Below are positions 26,101 through 38,424 of a stretch of DNA of 64,000 bases, one piece after another. The stretch's first letter is position 1; each line of letters starts with the position of its first letter. The stretch comes from Onchocerca volvulus (Eukaryota > Nematoda > Chromadorea > Rhabditida > Onchocercidae): contig HG738140.1 in the NCBI GenBank assembly GCA_000499405.2, positions 7,529,560 to 7,593,559 on the forward strand. The letters are read 5' to 3'. The notes below the pieces were generated by a model that was not told the origin of the DNA, did no database searches, and worked only from the letters and a program-made list of their open reading frames with translations. Position numbers and translations under genes: made by a program.

Positions 26101-29100
26101 CGATAATAAATGGAAATTGCGATAAGTTGGCTTGGCGAGGCGCTGAAGTACGCGAACATTTTCGTATGCTTTGGCAAAACGATGGAACTATGCTGAGGAA
26201 AATGTTTCCTGTGTTTGATTCTAAAGCGAGTTTTTTTTTTTTTTTCTTTAGGAATTAGTCCGATTTTTGAGTTATATTTATCTGCATTTCTCCTTATATC
26301 ACTTAAAACTCTCTTAGAAAAGTATCTCTTCAAATATTATGATATAACCGTTCGTATTACATTTATGTAGTATATATTGTAATAGTTTTGATATGTGTAC
26401 AATTATTCAGTAAAAGCTTTCCATAAAGTGCTAATTTCATTATTCCTAATACTTTCGAAATAATCTTTGTTTTCAGGATGATAGTCATTGTCCTCTTGAT
26501 GTTCTCTTTTATGAGGCAGTACTAGTACCGCCTACCAAATATCGGCCGGTTCGAATATTTAAAGGAGATAAATTTGAAAATCCACAAACTGTTAACCTTC
26601 GGAAATTACTGGAAGCTTCAGAAACAATTCGAGCTATTCGTTTAGCTTTATCTGGGAACAATGAAAAAGCTCTTTTGGTAGGAATGTTTCCAATAAATCT
26701 TTCAATAATTTTGTATATATATATATATATAATTTGTTCATTGATTTGTCATTTTTTTTTTCTTAGTTCTCAGTTCTCTAAAAAAAAACAATTGAATTTT
26801 AGAAATTGGTATCAGAAAACGTCGTTGGACAAACAATGCAAGCTAAAATGCACAATGCATATTTGACACTGCAGCAGCGCATGGGAGCCATTTTCGATCA
26901 AGACTTAGATAAATGGACAGATATAAGAATTCAGATTCCTGGTATCAAACAAATTTTGGAGAAGAAGCAGGTTTGATTTTTTCCTTCTATTTTATCTGCT
27001 GAATTTCTGATACGCAAAATTATAAGTGATGGCAGCTGTAATTTGAAGATAAATGATATAGTTTGTTGGATTGAGCCTCATCCGCACGCCTTTTTTCACT
27101 TCAGTATAATCTTGAAACATTTAAAATTTTTTTAAAATTCATATTAGCAGATATATAGCACAGTAAAACAATAGGATTCTTACTGAGTTACTTTAGGTCA
27201 TTTTGTAACTGATTTATTTCTTCAGAATCTTGTCAGAAATATCGGTTCCAGTTGTAAGTGAAATATAGGAAATAGCTCATCTCATTGAAATATTTTTTTT
27301 TTTTTAATTTAAGGGTTTATTTCGTATGAACATGATGGGCAAACGTGTTAATTTTGCTTGTCGTTCCGTGATCACTCCAGATCCCTATCTAGATATCGAT
27401 GAAATTGGTATACCTGAACTTTTTGCGAAAAAACTTACAGTTACTGAAACTGCGAATGCCATGAATTTGGCTAGATTACGAAAATTAATCAAAAATGGTC
27501 CAGATATTCATCCTGGGTATAATTTACTTGTGTTTGAAGTTGATTATTTAGTTTTTGAAAATCTGATCTCTCGAAAAATTTTTATAACTTTATTTCTGGA
27601 ACTTTTTAAATTTGGACTTTTCTAGTGCCAACTTTATTCAAAAACCAGGACAATATACACAAGTTTTGTCAATAAATAAAGTAAACGAGCGCGATGCGGC
27701 TGCAAAGCGCCTTCAACCGGGTAACAGCTCTCAACTTGGTTATCCTGTTCAGGTTATTTTTGTGAAATCAGAATTATTTTAGAAATATTCCACATTCTGA
27801 TGAAGTAGATCTTTAGTACTGATTCTTTTTTATTGTAATCTTAACTACAGTCGAAAATCCTTAAATTGATAAAACAGTCAAATTAGTTTTATTTAGAAGT
27901 CAAAATTTTAGGTTCTGCGACATCTAGATAAAGGTGATTTAATGCTAATGAATCGACAACCATCCCTGCATAAACCATCAATGATGGGTCATAGAACTCG
28001 GGTACTTAAAAGTCAGCGAGCACTACGCATGAATTATGCACCTTGTAAAGCTTACAATGCTGATTTTGATGGTGATGAAATGAATGGACATTTCGTGCAA
28101 AATCGAATTGCGCAGACCGAACTTGCAGAAATTGGTAAATTCTTTTTTTCTTAAGATTTGAACTCGTTCTGAAATAGCTTTCTGCAATTTTCACCACTGT
28201 TTGAGTTAGTAGAGGAATCTTGCTTTGACGTAAGATCTGTCTAAATAATTTCGTTGATTAATCATCTCTGATTTTGACCAGAAGCTCTTTTTAATATCAT
28301 AAAGAAGCAAAAAATCTTTCAAGTCAGTTACGAGTTTTGAATTATCACACCAAAGAAATGATGTATAAATGTTTGAATACTTCAATTTTACATAGTCATC
28401 AATAAGCAGAAGCCTATTTTTAGCTAATGTCGGATCGAATTTTCTGGTACCGAAAGATGGAACGCTCTTGTTAGGTCTGATCCAAGATCATGTAGTATCA
28501 GGAGTATTGTTAACAATCCGTGGGCGGTTTTTTAATAAAGAAGATTTTATGCACTTATTGCTCTCGGCATTCGCTGAAACTACGCAACGATTGATCATTC
28601 CACCTCCAGCTATGCTAAAACCACAAATTTTATGGAGCGGAAAACAGGTGAATATTTTGTTTTAACGGATGAAGGGTGTAACAATTATTCACAGGATTTC
28701 TCACTTTAAATAACATAATTCAAAGAAAGAAAGATAATTTTTTTGGCCCATGATTTTCAAATTTTCGAATGAAATTTGAAAAATAGGATTTGCAAAAGTC
28801 AATCCCAATATGATTCCAGATAATCAGTACAGTACTAAGAAATTGTATTCCTTTGGATAAACCACTTTTGAATATAAGAAGCAAGGCGAAGACGCCACTT
28901 TCATGTTGGAAAGTTGGGGATCATCCTGCGCCGAAGTTCGATATGAGTGAATCAGAAGTTATTTTCAGGTACACCACTTACCATATTTCCGTATGTTCAA
29001 TTCTGATCAGTTATCTTAGAGATTTGATTTCTCTAAGGTCTGAACTCTAAGCTTGTTATCGAAGTTAGGAGCTTACATAAAAATATAGAAGTTCTTTCTT

Positions 29101-32100
29101 TCGTGTTTGCTTTGTTGCCATCAACTATTTAACTACTGTATATATATTTTAATTCGAAATATTCTATAAGAGTAATTCGATTTTTCAGCTATTTCTAAAA
29201 TTAAGAAAAATAATAAAGAAAAATAATAAAAAACAGAGAAAAATGCATAAATTTATTTTAAGATTTAATACGAAGACTTCTTTTTTGTTTTCTATGTCAA
29301 GTCGTACTACTAAATAAATCTATTAGTACAATTAGTTATTCCACTTCATACTATAAAAAGATTTTACTAATTTCTTTATTTTATAGGCAAGCCGAATTAT
29401 TAGTAGGTGTATTAGATAAACAACATTATGGAAGTACACAGTACGGATTGATACACTGTTGTTGGGATCTTTATGGTCATCGATATGCGACAAAAATATT
29501 AAGCTGTTTCTCGCGTCTTTTTACAACTCATCTGCAGGTTTTCTTTTATTCAATTGATTTTGATATATTTTTTCGAAAAATGTCACTTGTTTTTTCATTA
29601 TCATCTTATAACATTTAATATATGTATAATTATTTAATTAAAGTATCATGGGTTTACTCTTGGCGTGGCAGATATTCTTGTTCGAAAGGAAGCAGATAAG
29701 CAAAGAAGGAAAGAGATCAAGGCACTCCGCAAATGTGGTATGTATTTGTGGATTGGAAGTTTTTCTACCATTTTTAGTTTTCGTGGACAGTTTAAATTGG
29801 AATAAGGAAATTGAATTGAAATTTTTGAGAAAGTTGATAATGAAGCAAAGAGTACAATAGATTTTATTTTGGAAACATTAAATTTTCAGGTGATGTTGTG
29901 GTGAGAGAATGCTTCCATTTGGATGAGAATGCAGATAAGTCGGAAATAAAGCATGTAATGGCAAGTGCGTATTGTAATCCTAAAGGTGAACAAAATCATA
30001 TACAACAATTGGATTACAAAATGAAAGAAACATTAAATCGATTTAATGAAAGAATAAATAGGTATGGTGTTCTGATTTTTGTTTTTTTTCCTTTTTTTTT
30101 ATTTTCAGTATTTTTCGTATTTCAAATTTTGTTTTATATGCTTTTTCGAAGTTTTTTTTTTTTTTTGAGCCTTAAATGAATATTATAGTGCCTGTGTACC
30201 GGCAGGACTGATAAAACTATTCCCACAGAATGCGTTGCAATTGATGATACTTTCTGGTGCTAAAGGCACAATGGTTAATTCAGTTCAGGTATTTCCTGCA
30301 ATTTATTCCTGTTCTTAATCAAATGTCAAATCCATGATTGTTAATTGCTTTTTTCCTTGCTTAGAATAGTAATATATCTCTAAAATTCGCTTCGGATGAT
30401 TTTGAAAATTAATTTAGACTTAGTAAAGTGATTTTCAAGATGCTTGCATTGTTTAGTATGGTCTCTTGCTGTTTTAATTTTATAATTGCAAGGCAGTAGG
30501 TGAGATTTTAGAAACATATTTGATGTTCCATGGAATTTCAATAATTTTTTTAATAATTTTTTTCATTGCAAATTTTTTTATTTATAACAACAATTTTTAA
30601 CATATAAGAACTAATCACTTTCATGTTTAAAAAAAAAAAAAAAAGAAAATTATGCAAATTAATAGATAAGCTGCGAACTGGGTCAAATTGAACTGGAAGG
30701 ACATCGACCACCGATGACGATCGCTGGACGAACATTGCCATCCTTTCGTTCTTTCGATACTTCGCCGCGAGCTGGTGGATTTGTCGATCAACGTTTTTTG
30801 ACGGGCATTAATCCACAGGAACTATTTTTCCATACCATGGCTGGACGAGAGGTTTTTTAAAGTTTTATCATCGAGCATACTATTCAGAAAGAGCATGTTT
30901 TTGTTATATTTTTTCTGACCAATTCACGTAAATTGGAGATAATGTTTGCTCATATAAATTTATTCGGAAGATGAAAATCATGCTTAAATAGGTTTTGAAA
31001 CTAAATCTTTTTTATAAAATGATTGTTTTGATGTAGGACTTAGGGTTTGTTTGGTTATCAGTTTTTAAATCCGATTCAAGATGTATTTGTTTAGCTTAGT
31101 TTAATGAAGACATGAAATTCTTATTGATTTTATTTGATTCGCAAGATCTGATCTGTTTGTCCACTTACTAAATTTTTTTTTTTAAATTATTTATGAAAAC
31201 CAAGAAATGACAGGGCTTGATTGATACGGCTGTGAAAACATCTCGATCTGGTTATCTGCAGCGTTGTATTGTGAAGCATTTGGAAGGTTTGGTGGCTCAA
31301 TACGATTCTACTGTGCGTGATCACGATGGTAGTGTTGTCCAGGTATTTTTCTTAGATCATATGTTAGATTTTTAGTTGTTCAAATGTAAATATATATATT
31401 CGAAATACACATCAAAATATATATTCAAATATTCTTCTTCATTAAATGAACTATATGTATTATATTGCAGTTCCGATATGGTGAAGATGGAATGGATGTT
31501 TGTAAAAGCACATTTATGAATTCTAAGCAATTTGATTTTCTGGCTGATAATATGCAGGTGTTACGTTCGCATATAGTACCGATAGATTATGATGAGAATG
31601 ATTGGGATTTGAAAAAATGTGAAAAGGCATATAAAAAGGTAGGTTTTTTGTCGAGACAAAAAAGAGAATATCGTACAAGTCTTTGTCAGTCTTGTAATTT
31701 CGAATTGTTTTACTGATTAAAATTCCAGTTTTTTGGAAAACAAATCTTTTGAAAATGCAGTTGTCTTAGAACAGCAATGCAATACTAGATTACGTTTTAT
31801 TTTTTTAGCTCTAGGATATTCATTCGTGAACATTCATGATTCCCAATAAGGTTTTTTTTTTTTTTTTTTTGTAATATTCGTGACTGAAAATATTCAACCT
31901 ATATCGAGATGTAGGACTTATTACAGATAGATGAAGTCCTAATCAGACCTGTTTCAACTTGGTTATATTTTTCAGTCAGATTGGAAGTTTTCTAGCAGTC
32001 TGTCTTTTTTTTTTTATTTTTAAAGATCAAGAAATGGCGTCGAAAATATGGTGTCAGAAATAATAGGAAAACATATACGAGTGGTTATGTAGAGTTTTCC

Positions 32101-35100
32101 AAGGAGTATAGAGGAACACCGAGAGAAAAAATTCAGAAAATGTGGTTTGAATTGACTGATGAAGAGCGTCATGAGTATCATAGCAAGGCTGGCAAAGCTT
32201 GTCCCGCTGCTGTTGATGAGGTATTGATTCATTTTCTTTTGAATGATATGCTATTTATGCATACATTTCAGCGACATTATATGCATATTTTTATTTTTAC
32301 TTTACTATGGCGTGATTTTTTTCAAAGTGCTCATTGTTCTAGATAGACTTGAATTTAAATTTTATTGGCGTATTTATAAGTCATTAGAACACATTTCAGT
32401 CACTAATTAAACTCTTTTGTAGATTATTATTTTCCTTCTACCGAAATTTTCTGCAATCTTTTTTTTTTAGCCAACAAAATTAAGTATGAAAGAATATAGG
32501 AGTGTATATTTTTTATTTCTAGTGTTTTGCAGAAGATGAATCCAAATCGTTCTTTGGGTGCTTTACCGCAGAAACTTCTTGACGATATAGATGAGTACAT
32601 ACATATGAAGTCAACTACCGGTTCTGAAATCTCACTGGATACTTTTCGAAAATCTTTATATTGGAAAGGTCTTTTCTTATAAATATATGAGAGACATGAA
32701 GCAATAAAAATTTTATATCTGGTGTGTTCCACATTTATTTCAGCCAGTAATTTTAAATGATTCGCTCATTTATATATAATAATTATTCAGGCTTTTCCTT
32801 GTTCCAGATATGATTGCAATTATAATTTATTTGAAGGGATGCATTGTCGAGTGGATCCTGGTGAAAATGTTGGTTTATTAGCGGCTCAGTCTATTGGTGA
32901 GCCTTCTACTCAAATGACCTTAAACACTTTTCACTTTGCCGGAAGAGGTGAAATGAACGTTACCTTGGGTATTCCTCGACTGCGCGAAATTTTGATGACT
33001 GCTAGTAATGATATTAAAACACCCAGTGCAGAAGTGAGTCCAATTTTATACTTATTTTGGAATTTTGTAGTGTTGATATTTGCAAAATCCATCGCTTTCA
33101 ACCATTGTAAACGTTCTTTCGTAATTTATCATCTCATCATTCATAACTGTCTTACAGAATTTTAAAATGAGTGAAGTTTGAACTATTTTGCGTTCATTGG
33201 CGGTTTGGTCTTGCCTTCATGTACTTGATAATTCTGTTTTTGGTGACGAATTTCAGTCGCAAGACATAGTTTTTTTTTTACATCAATTCAAAATTAACGT
33301 AATGCCACCTTGTGAGCTTTGCTAATTCTTTTTTTTTAGATTCAGACTTCACTCCTAGAAACGAGTATGCCAATAATTACTTCATTTTTATAAAACCTTG
33401 AAGAAAATTTTCTTAGTCCTGAGCGAACGACAAAGTAATTTTCATATTCTATGCTTTGATTGTCTCCTGAGGAAGAACTTTCTGAATTCAGATTCATATA
33501 AAGCCGGGTACACCGTCCGAGCGTATTGAAGCCATCAAACGAGAGTTAAGTCGAATTTATCTAAAAGAATTAATCAAAAAATTTACAATCGATGAACGCG
33601 TTAATCTTCATGAAAAGTGGGTTTTTAATTTCTTACATCATTTGATATTAACGTCTCTGGATTTTTATTCTCCGGGTTTCCATTTTTTCTAGACTTTTAT
33701 GTTTGTTCTTGCATCTTTTAAACTTTGAAAATTAAGAATTTAAAATTGCTTAATTTTTTTTAGTATTTTTCTTAATGTTTCAATTATTAATAAAACATTC
33801 GATGTTTTAATGGAATGTTTTGTTTGATTTTTGAAGATGATATTTCTGTTATGAATCATCTGTAAATTATTAATTTATTCCATTCATTTACGGACAATGA
33901 TTCACAATTCTTAATATGTTAATGGAATTGATAAAACTTAGGATGGATCCATTTACAGAGAAAATTGGCGCTGCTACGACCTTTGTATTGAACTCTTACG
34001 AGCAAAGGAAAGAATTGAATGTATCCGGCACATATCACGTCGTCGTATATTGGCCGAAGTGGAACGTCGATTCGTAAAAGCAATTGGAAAACGTATTTCA
34101 GATCGATGCAGAGAAATGACTAATTATCAGGCATTGCAACATAAGTCAGTTTTATTTGTCAGAACTTTTTACCTGAATTCGATAAATAATAATCTTTCTT
34201 TTCTCTTTTCGTTGCTTTTTTTGCATCATTGAATTTTTGGAAAAATGAAATTCGTTAGGATTTATGCATCTTTCTTATATCTTTTTTTTTTTAATTTTAT
34301 GAACCTTTTTTTTATCAGAAAATTGAAACTAAACAATTTGATTGTTGATGCTGGGAGCGAGGAAGAAGTACCAAAACCTAAGAAACAGGTAATAATTGCT
34401 ATAATTTGAACCCTTCCAGTGATGTTTTAGTAACAAAATAATATTTTATGACTCCTCTTATTTGGCTAAATAGATAAAAATAATTTAAGCATTTCAATAT
34501 GTACGATGTAAAATCATAAAAGTCTTAATTTCTCCATAGAATTGAGATGAGCATTCAGCACGGAAGATTCTTCTATGACGAACGCGAAGATATGATTAAA
34601 GACAACATATTTCCACTTCATCCCGTTTTTTCAAACATTGATTTTTAGTTAAATAAGGCTTGTTGAACTGGATATTCTGAATTTTCGGTGCAAGCAATTT
34701 ATATAATTGAAAAATTGCAATCTACAAATTAAGTATTAGAATGAAAATGAGAAGAAAGATAATAAACAAAGAAAAATGAGTATCTTGTAATGGAAGTGGA
34801 ATTGATGAAGTTGACAGTTCTTATATTTTGAAAGTTTTTTATCTTTAGGATGATGGAATGAGTAGTGATGAAGAAGTTGATAGAGGGATTGATCTAGATG
34901 CTGATGGAAGTCGTATTTTGAAGCGTCACTTAGATGATGCTGCAGAATATGAAGGTGAAGAAGATGAGCAACAAGTCGTTTTATTACAGCAGAAAGTTGA
35001 AGTGTGTATTTCCTCTTCTTTCTTATTTCTTTTTACATTTCTTTAGTTTGAAACTAAGGATGTTAATTGTCTGTTCTTTTAATTGGTTGTCAGCGATATA

Positions 35101-38100
35101 TTTCTTAACTGAATTGCAAAATGTTTAGGACACTTTCATGGAAATATCGACCGAAAGTGAAGGAGAATACGCAGAAACAGCAGTTGGCCGAGATGAAGAT
35201 GTAACTGATTTGTCTGCTGCTGAACGACTAAGATCTCAGGAAGCAGAAGCTTACCGTATACAGGTATTTATGAACTTATTTTCCCTAGCATTAAATTATG
35301 AGGTTCTGTTTTCTTGATTTTCATAGTGCTTAATTTTTTTTTTGTAGCTAGCAATGCTGAATACTTATTTTTATATACAATTTGATGTCTTTTTTTTGAA
35401 ATAATTTTTAAGTTTCGAAATATTTTGACAGTATTTTCCTGATGGAAATATTATGGTGAAAATTGCTATTTTGTCATGATTATTTGAGAACGAGTTTTTT
35501 AAGGAAAATAATCAATTCCTTTATATGATTTTAAATGTGTAAGGAATATTCAGTCCGGTCTCTCAGTATGATTGCGATTTATAGCGTAAGATTTTCACTT
35601 ATTTGAAAAAAAAAAAAAATTGAATCTTTTTGTTTGATCTGTATTTGCTTGCAGAATGTCATTGCATCATCACCGTTGGTAAAAGACTACAAATTCGATG
35701 TGAAAAATAATCGGTGGTGTATTATCACTTTTCAGGTATGTTTTCATATTAATGCATTGTAATAACAGAGTAAATGCATTTCTTTTTGAGGTTATGATTT
35801 TTTGCGATTTTGAGTACATTGCTAATATTGCTTTAATAAACTATTTTTCTTAAACATTAACTGTTGTCTAGATATGGCATGCTGCTTGCCATTAGACCTT
35901 TTAAACATTGAAATCTTAAGCATCAAATTCATTCTGAATTGTTGGGGATTAATTAACATTAGGATGGTTTCTATGAAAATGTTGTAATAATTTCAGTTGC
36001 CATTGAACACTAAAACAAAATTAGATGTTGGAGCATTGGTTGAAAGAGAATTAGAAAATTTCCTGGTCTGGGAAACACCGGGTATTGAAAAGTGCATTGT
36101 TCGTTGTGAAAATCGTGGTGATAACCAGTATCAGGTTTTAGCTACGCAAGGTATTAATGTGCAAGTGAGCAATTTTATTTGTTTTAAGAAGCAATTTTTC
36201 ACTTTTTTTATACACTGATGTTGTATGTAAATTTTTAGATTACTTTCGATGTTTCCTCTGTCAAATTTTTTCACTTTTAATTTATTCTCTTTCGTTCTTT
36301 GAATCAGGGAGAATCTAAGAACTAGAAAATTTCCATTATTCCGGTTTTAGGTCAAGTGATTGTTATCATAAGCCAAATTATAATTCTGCCGATGATTGAT
36401 GCTGTTCTGTTGTTGATTAGAGATGCAGTAATTATTCTACTGCTGTTTATAAGTCATTCTTAGTTTAATCTATTGAAAAAACTGAAAGTGATACAAAATG
36501 ATACACAAGTCATGCATTTGTGAATATGACTTGTCACCGTTAAATTGATTTATTCATATATTTATTGAATTATTGTTTCATGTTTCTTCTAGATATTATT
36601 TTTAAATAGTTTATAGGCACTGATGAAACATTCGGATGTGCTCGATGTGAATACGTTATATTCTAATGATCTGAACATGATATATAATAATTATGGTATC
36701 GAAGCATGTGGTCGAGCTTTAGTAAAAGTTAGTGAATGAAAGGAAATTTGTTGATAATTAGTTGATCAATAATTGCAGGGGTAATTAATAATTACTTCTT
36801 CCAGTTCTCTATCATATTGTTTTTTATGTGGTAAATATCATGTGAGAAGAGGACTTATAGAATGTGGATCGACGTTTTTCAGCAAATCTTTTTTTATTGA
36901 GTTCATTTCCTGCTAAATATCTCGTTTTATTAAGTTTATAATGTAGAAAAATCTATGATTTAACCAAAAGGTTAACATTTTGAAGTTTAAAGTTTTTATA
37001 TTAAAAAGGGTAATATAAAAGTGCGACAAAGACGAATCCTATTTGAAGAAAGAATTTATTAGCAACGGAACAGTTGCAAACAAATAACTATTCTAGAATA
37101 TCCAAATAACTTATCACTTGATATTTTTCCTTTATCACTCCTAGGGAAGAATACTATTCCTTAATCGTCTGCCAACCATGTTGCTTTGAGCTTCTGCTGT
37201 TGCTGTTGAACTCTGAAAGAACTAACTGCACTCCAAAATCCGAATCTCTTATATTCTTCCGGGGTCCTTCTTCTTTCCTGATCTACGATTCGTCGCCTCT
37301 GGTTGATCTACCTCGCTTTGTTTACCTGTTGATCGGAGCATTTTGGCAGGAAGTACAATTATCCTTTTATTTATTTTTGGCGGCTAACATGTTTGCCGAC
37401 TTGTGGTCCATTTGAAATATACGCTTCTTAACTTTGCTAATCCTTGTTCATATTAATTATAATTTTCGGATTTTTCCTTTGGATGTAAAGTAGGACAAGC
37501 ATATTGAAATGATGTAAGAAAAGGTAGAAAACAATACTTTTAATTGACTTTATTTTGATGACTTGATTAATTTTTTGCTTTATGGAGGGAAATGATATAC
37601 AAGTATAATAGGCTTCGATTTTTAAATTTATCAAGGATAAGTGGATGATTAATCATGAAATGATTTCGTTTTATGAATTTTAAGTTTTACAAGTTTCGCT
37701 TCACGATTTTTTAGTCTCAAAAAATAAAATACGAAACGGTCATGGCTTAAACGGATTTTTAAATGATTTATAAATTTACAGAAGGGACATTATTTTAAAT
37801 TCATTATTCCTGACTACTTTGCTTAAAATTTCAGCATTAAATGAAACGATTTTAAATTTACTATTCATTAATTCAGGAAATAGTTCGTGTTTTCACACCA
37901 TACGGGATTGATGTAAATTGGCGACATTTGACACTTGCTGCTGATTATATGACTTTTACGGGAAGAATTCAGCCGTTTAGCCGTGGTGCAATGAGTTTAA
38001 GTACCTCACCGCTGCAGCGAATGACTTTCGAAACAACAATCGCATTCATGCGTGATGCTCTTATAAATGGTTGGATATTTTATTCTTATTCAAGTAAATT

Positions 38101-38424
38101 TCTACAATTTTTGATATTCATTTTTTCATGGCTGCAGTAAGCTGAGTGTTCATAATTGCTGAATTCGTAAATATGCAATTCAACAACTGTGACAGTCAAC
38201 TAAAAAAAAAAAAGAAAAGAAAAAAAATAAAGTAAAATTTGGAAAACAAAACGAAAATTTGAAACAAGCTCGTTTAAAAAAAAAAAAAAAATTCGATATA
38301 AAAATCGGCTGTTTCAGGTGATCATGATTATTTAGTGTCTCCATCATCCAGATTAGTGATTGGTGGATTATTACGTGGTGGTACCGGTATTTTCGATCTC
38401 ATGCTACCTAAACTTCATATTTAG
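23143..38424 (+). CDS. rpoa-1: DNA-directed RNA polymerase I largest subunit (RPA1/A190)
   Basis: Catalytic subunit for pre-rRNA synthesis in the nucleolus. Thirty-three exons, about 1,740 aa, full family length. Exon starts: 23143, 23913, 24443, 25119, 25611, 25993, 26477, 26803, 27314, 27626, 27912, 28424, 28820, 29387, 29644, 29890, 30189, 30666, 31214, 31471, 32026, 32533, 32837, 33492, 33959, 34319, 34849, 35129, 35655, 35997, 36617, 37877, 38318; stop 38422-38424. Seen: N-terminal zinc site [14 protein letters not shown] and CVQCHKLTC; active-site loop [10 protein letters not shown] (about residue 640) binding catalytic Mg2+; [15 protein letters not shown]; trigger-loop region [39 protein letters not shown]-terminal [19 protein letters not shown] and the acidic insert in exons 27-28 fit Pol I rather than Pol II or III; there is no heptad CTD. 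The exon 6 donor is ambiguous (GT after 26210 or GC after 26225; both stay in frame). Confidence 0.97.
24945..25022. repeat. Short imperfect direct repeat in a Pol I intron
   Basis: The phrase TTTAATGTGATTTT occurs twice (near 24950 and 25000) within similar context (CCAAATTTAATG... and CCAGATTTAATG...). It is a minor local duplication in intron 3, without evident function. Confidence 0.5.
25312..25366. repeat. TCTTCTTTAAT tandem repeat in a Pol I intron
   Basis: Three imperfect copies of a 16-22 bp unit containing TCTTCTTTAA in intron 4, just after the exon ending at 25291. A pyrimidine-rich minisatellite. Confidence 0.6.
37010..37435 (-). mobile_element. LTR-like solo element inside a Pol I intron
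   Basis: Lies in the 1.15-kb intron 36728-37876, minus orientation. Read on the minus strand it shows GCTCCGATCAACAGGTAAAC, a TATAAGAGATTCGG core-promoter-like stretch (about 37255-37240), GAGTTCAAC, GTGATAA, CTGTTCCG and CTAATAAATTCTTTC (polyadenylation-like AATAAA near 37057). The same order occurs in the split fragments at 19431-19980, though much diverged. There is no internal coding region, so it reads as a solo LTR; target-site duplications were not resolved by eye. Confidence 0.55.

Noticed and set aside
32785..32836. Alternative starts for Pol I exon 23 at the CAG near 32792 or the CCAG near 32810
   Set aside because: Neither agrees in phase with the exon ending at 32668. The AAG acceptor ending at 32836 does, and it gives the expected continuity into [11 protein letters not shown].
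33952..33958. Pol I exon 25 starting at the AG ending 33941 (followed by GATGGATCC)
   Set aside because: That frame hits a stop before the conserved [12 protein letters not shown] sequence; the acceptor ending at 33958 keeps it open.
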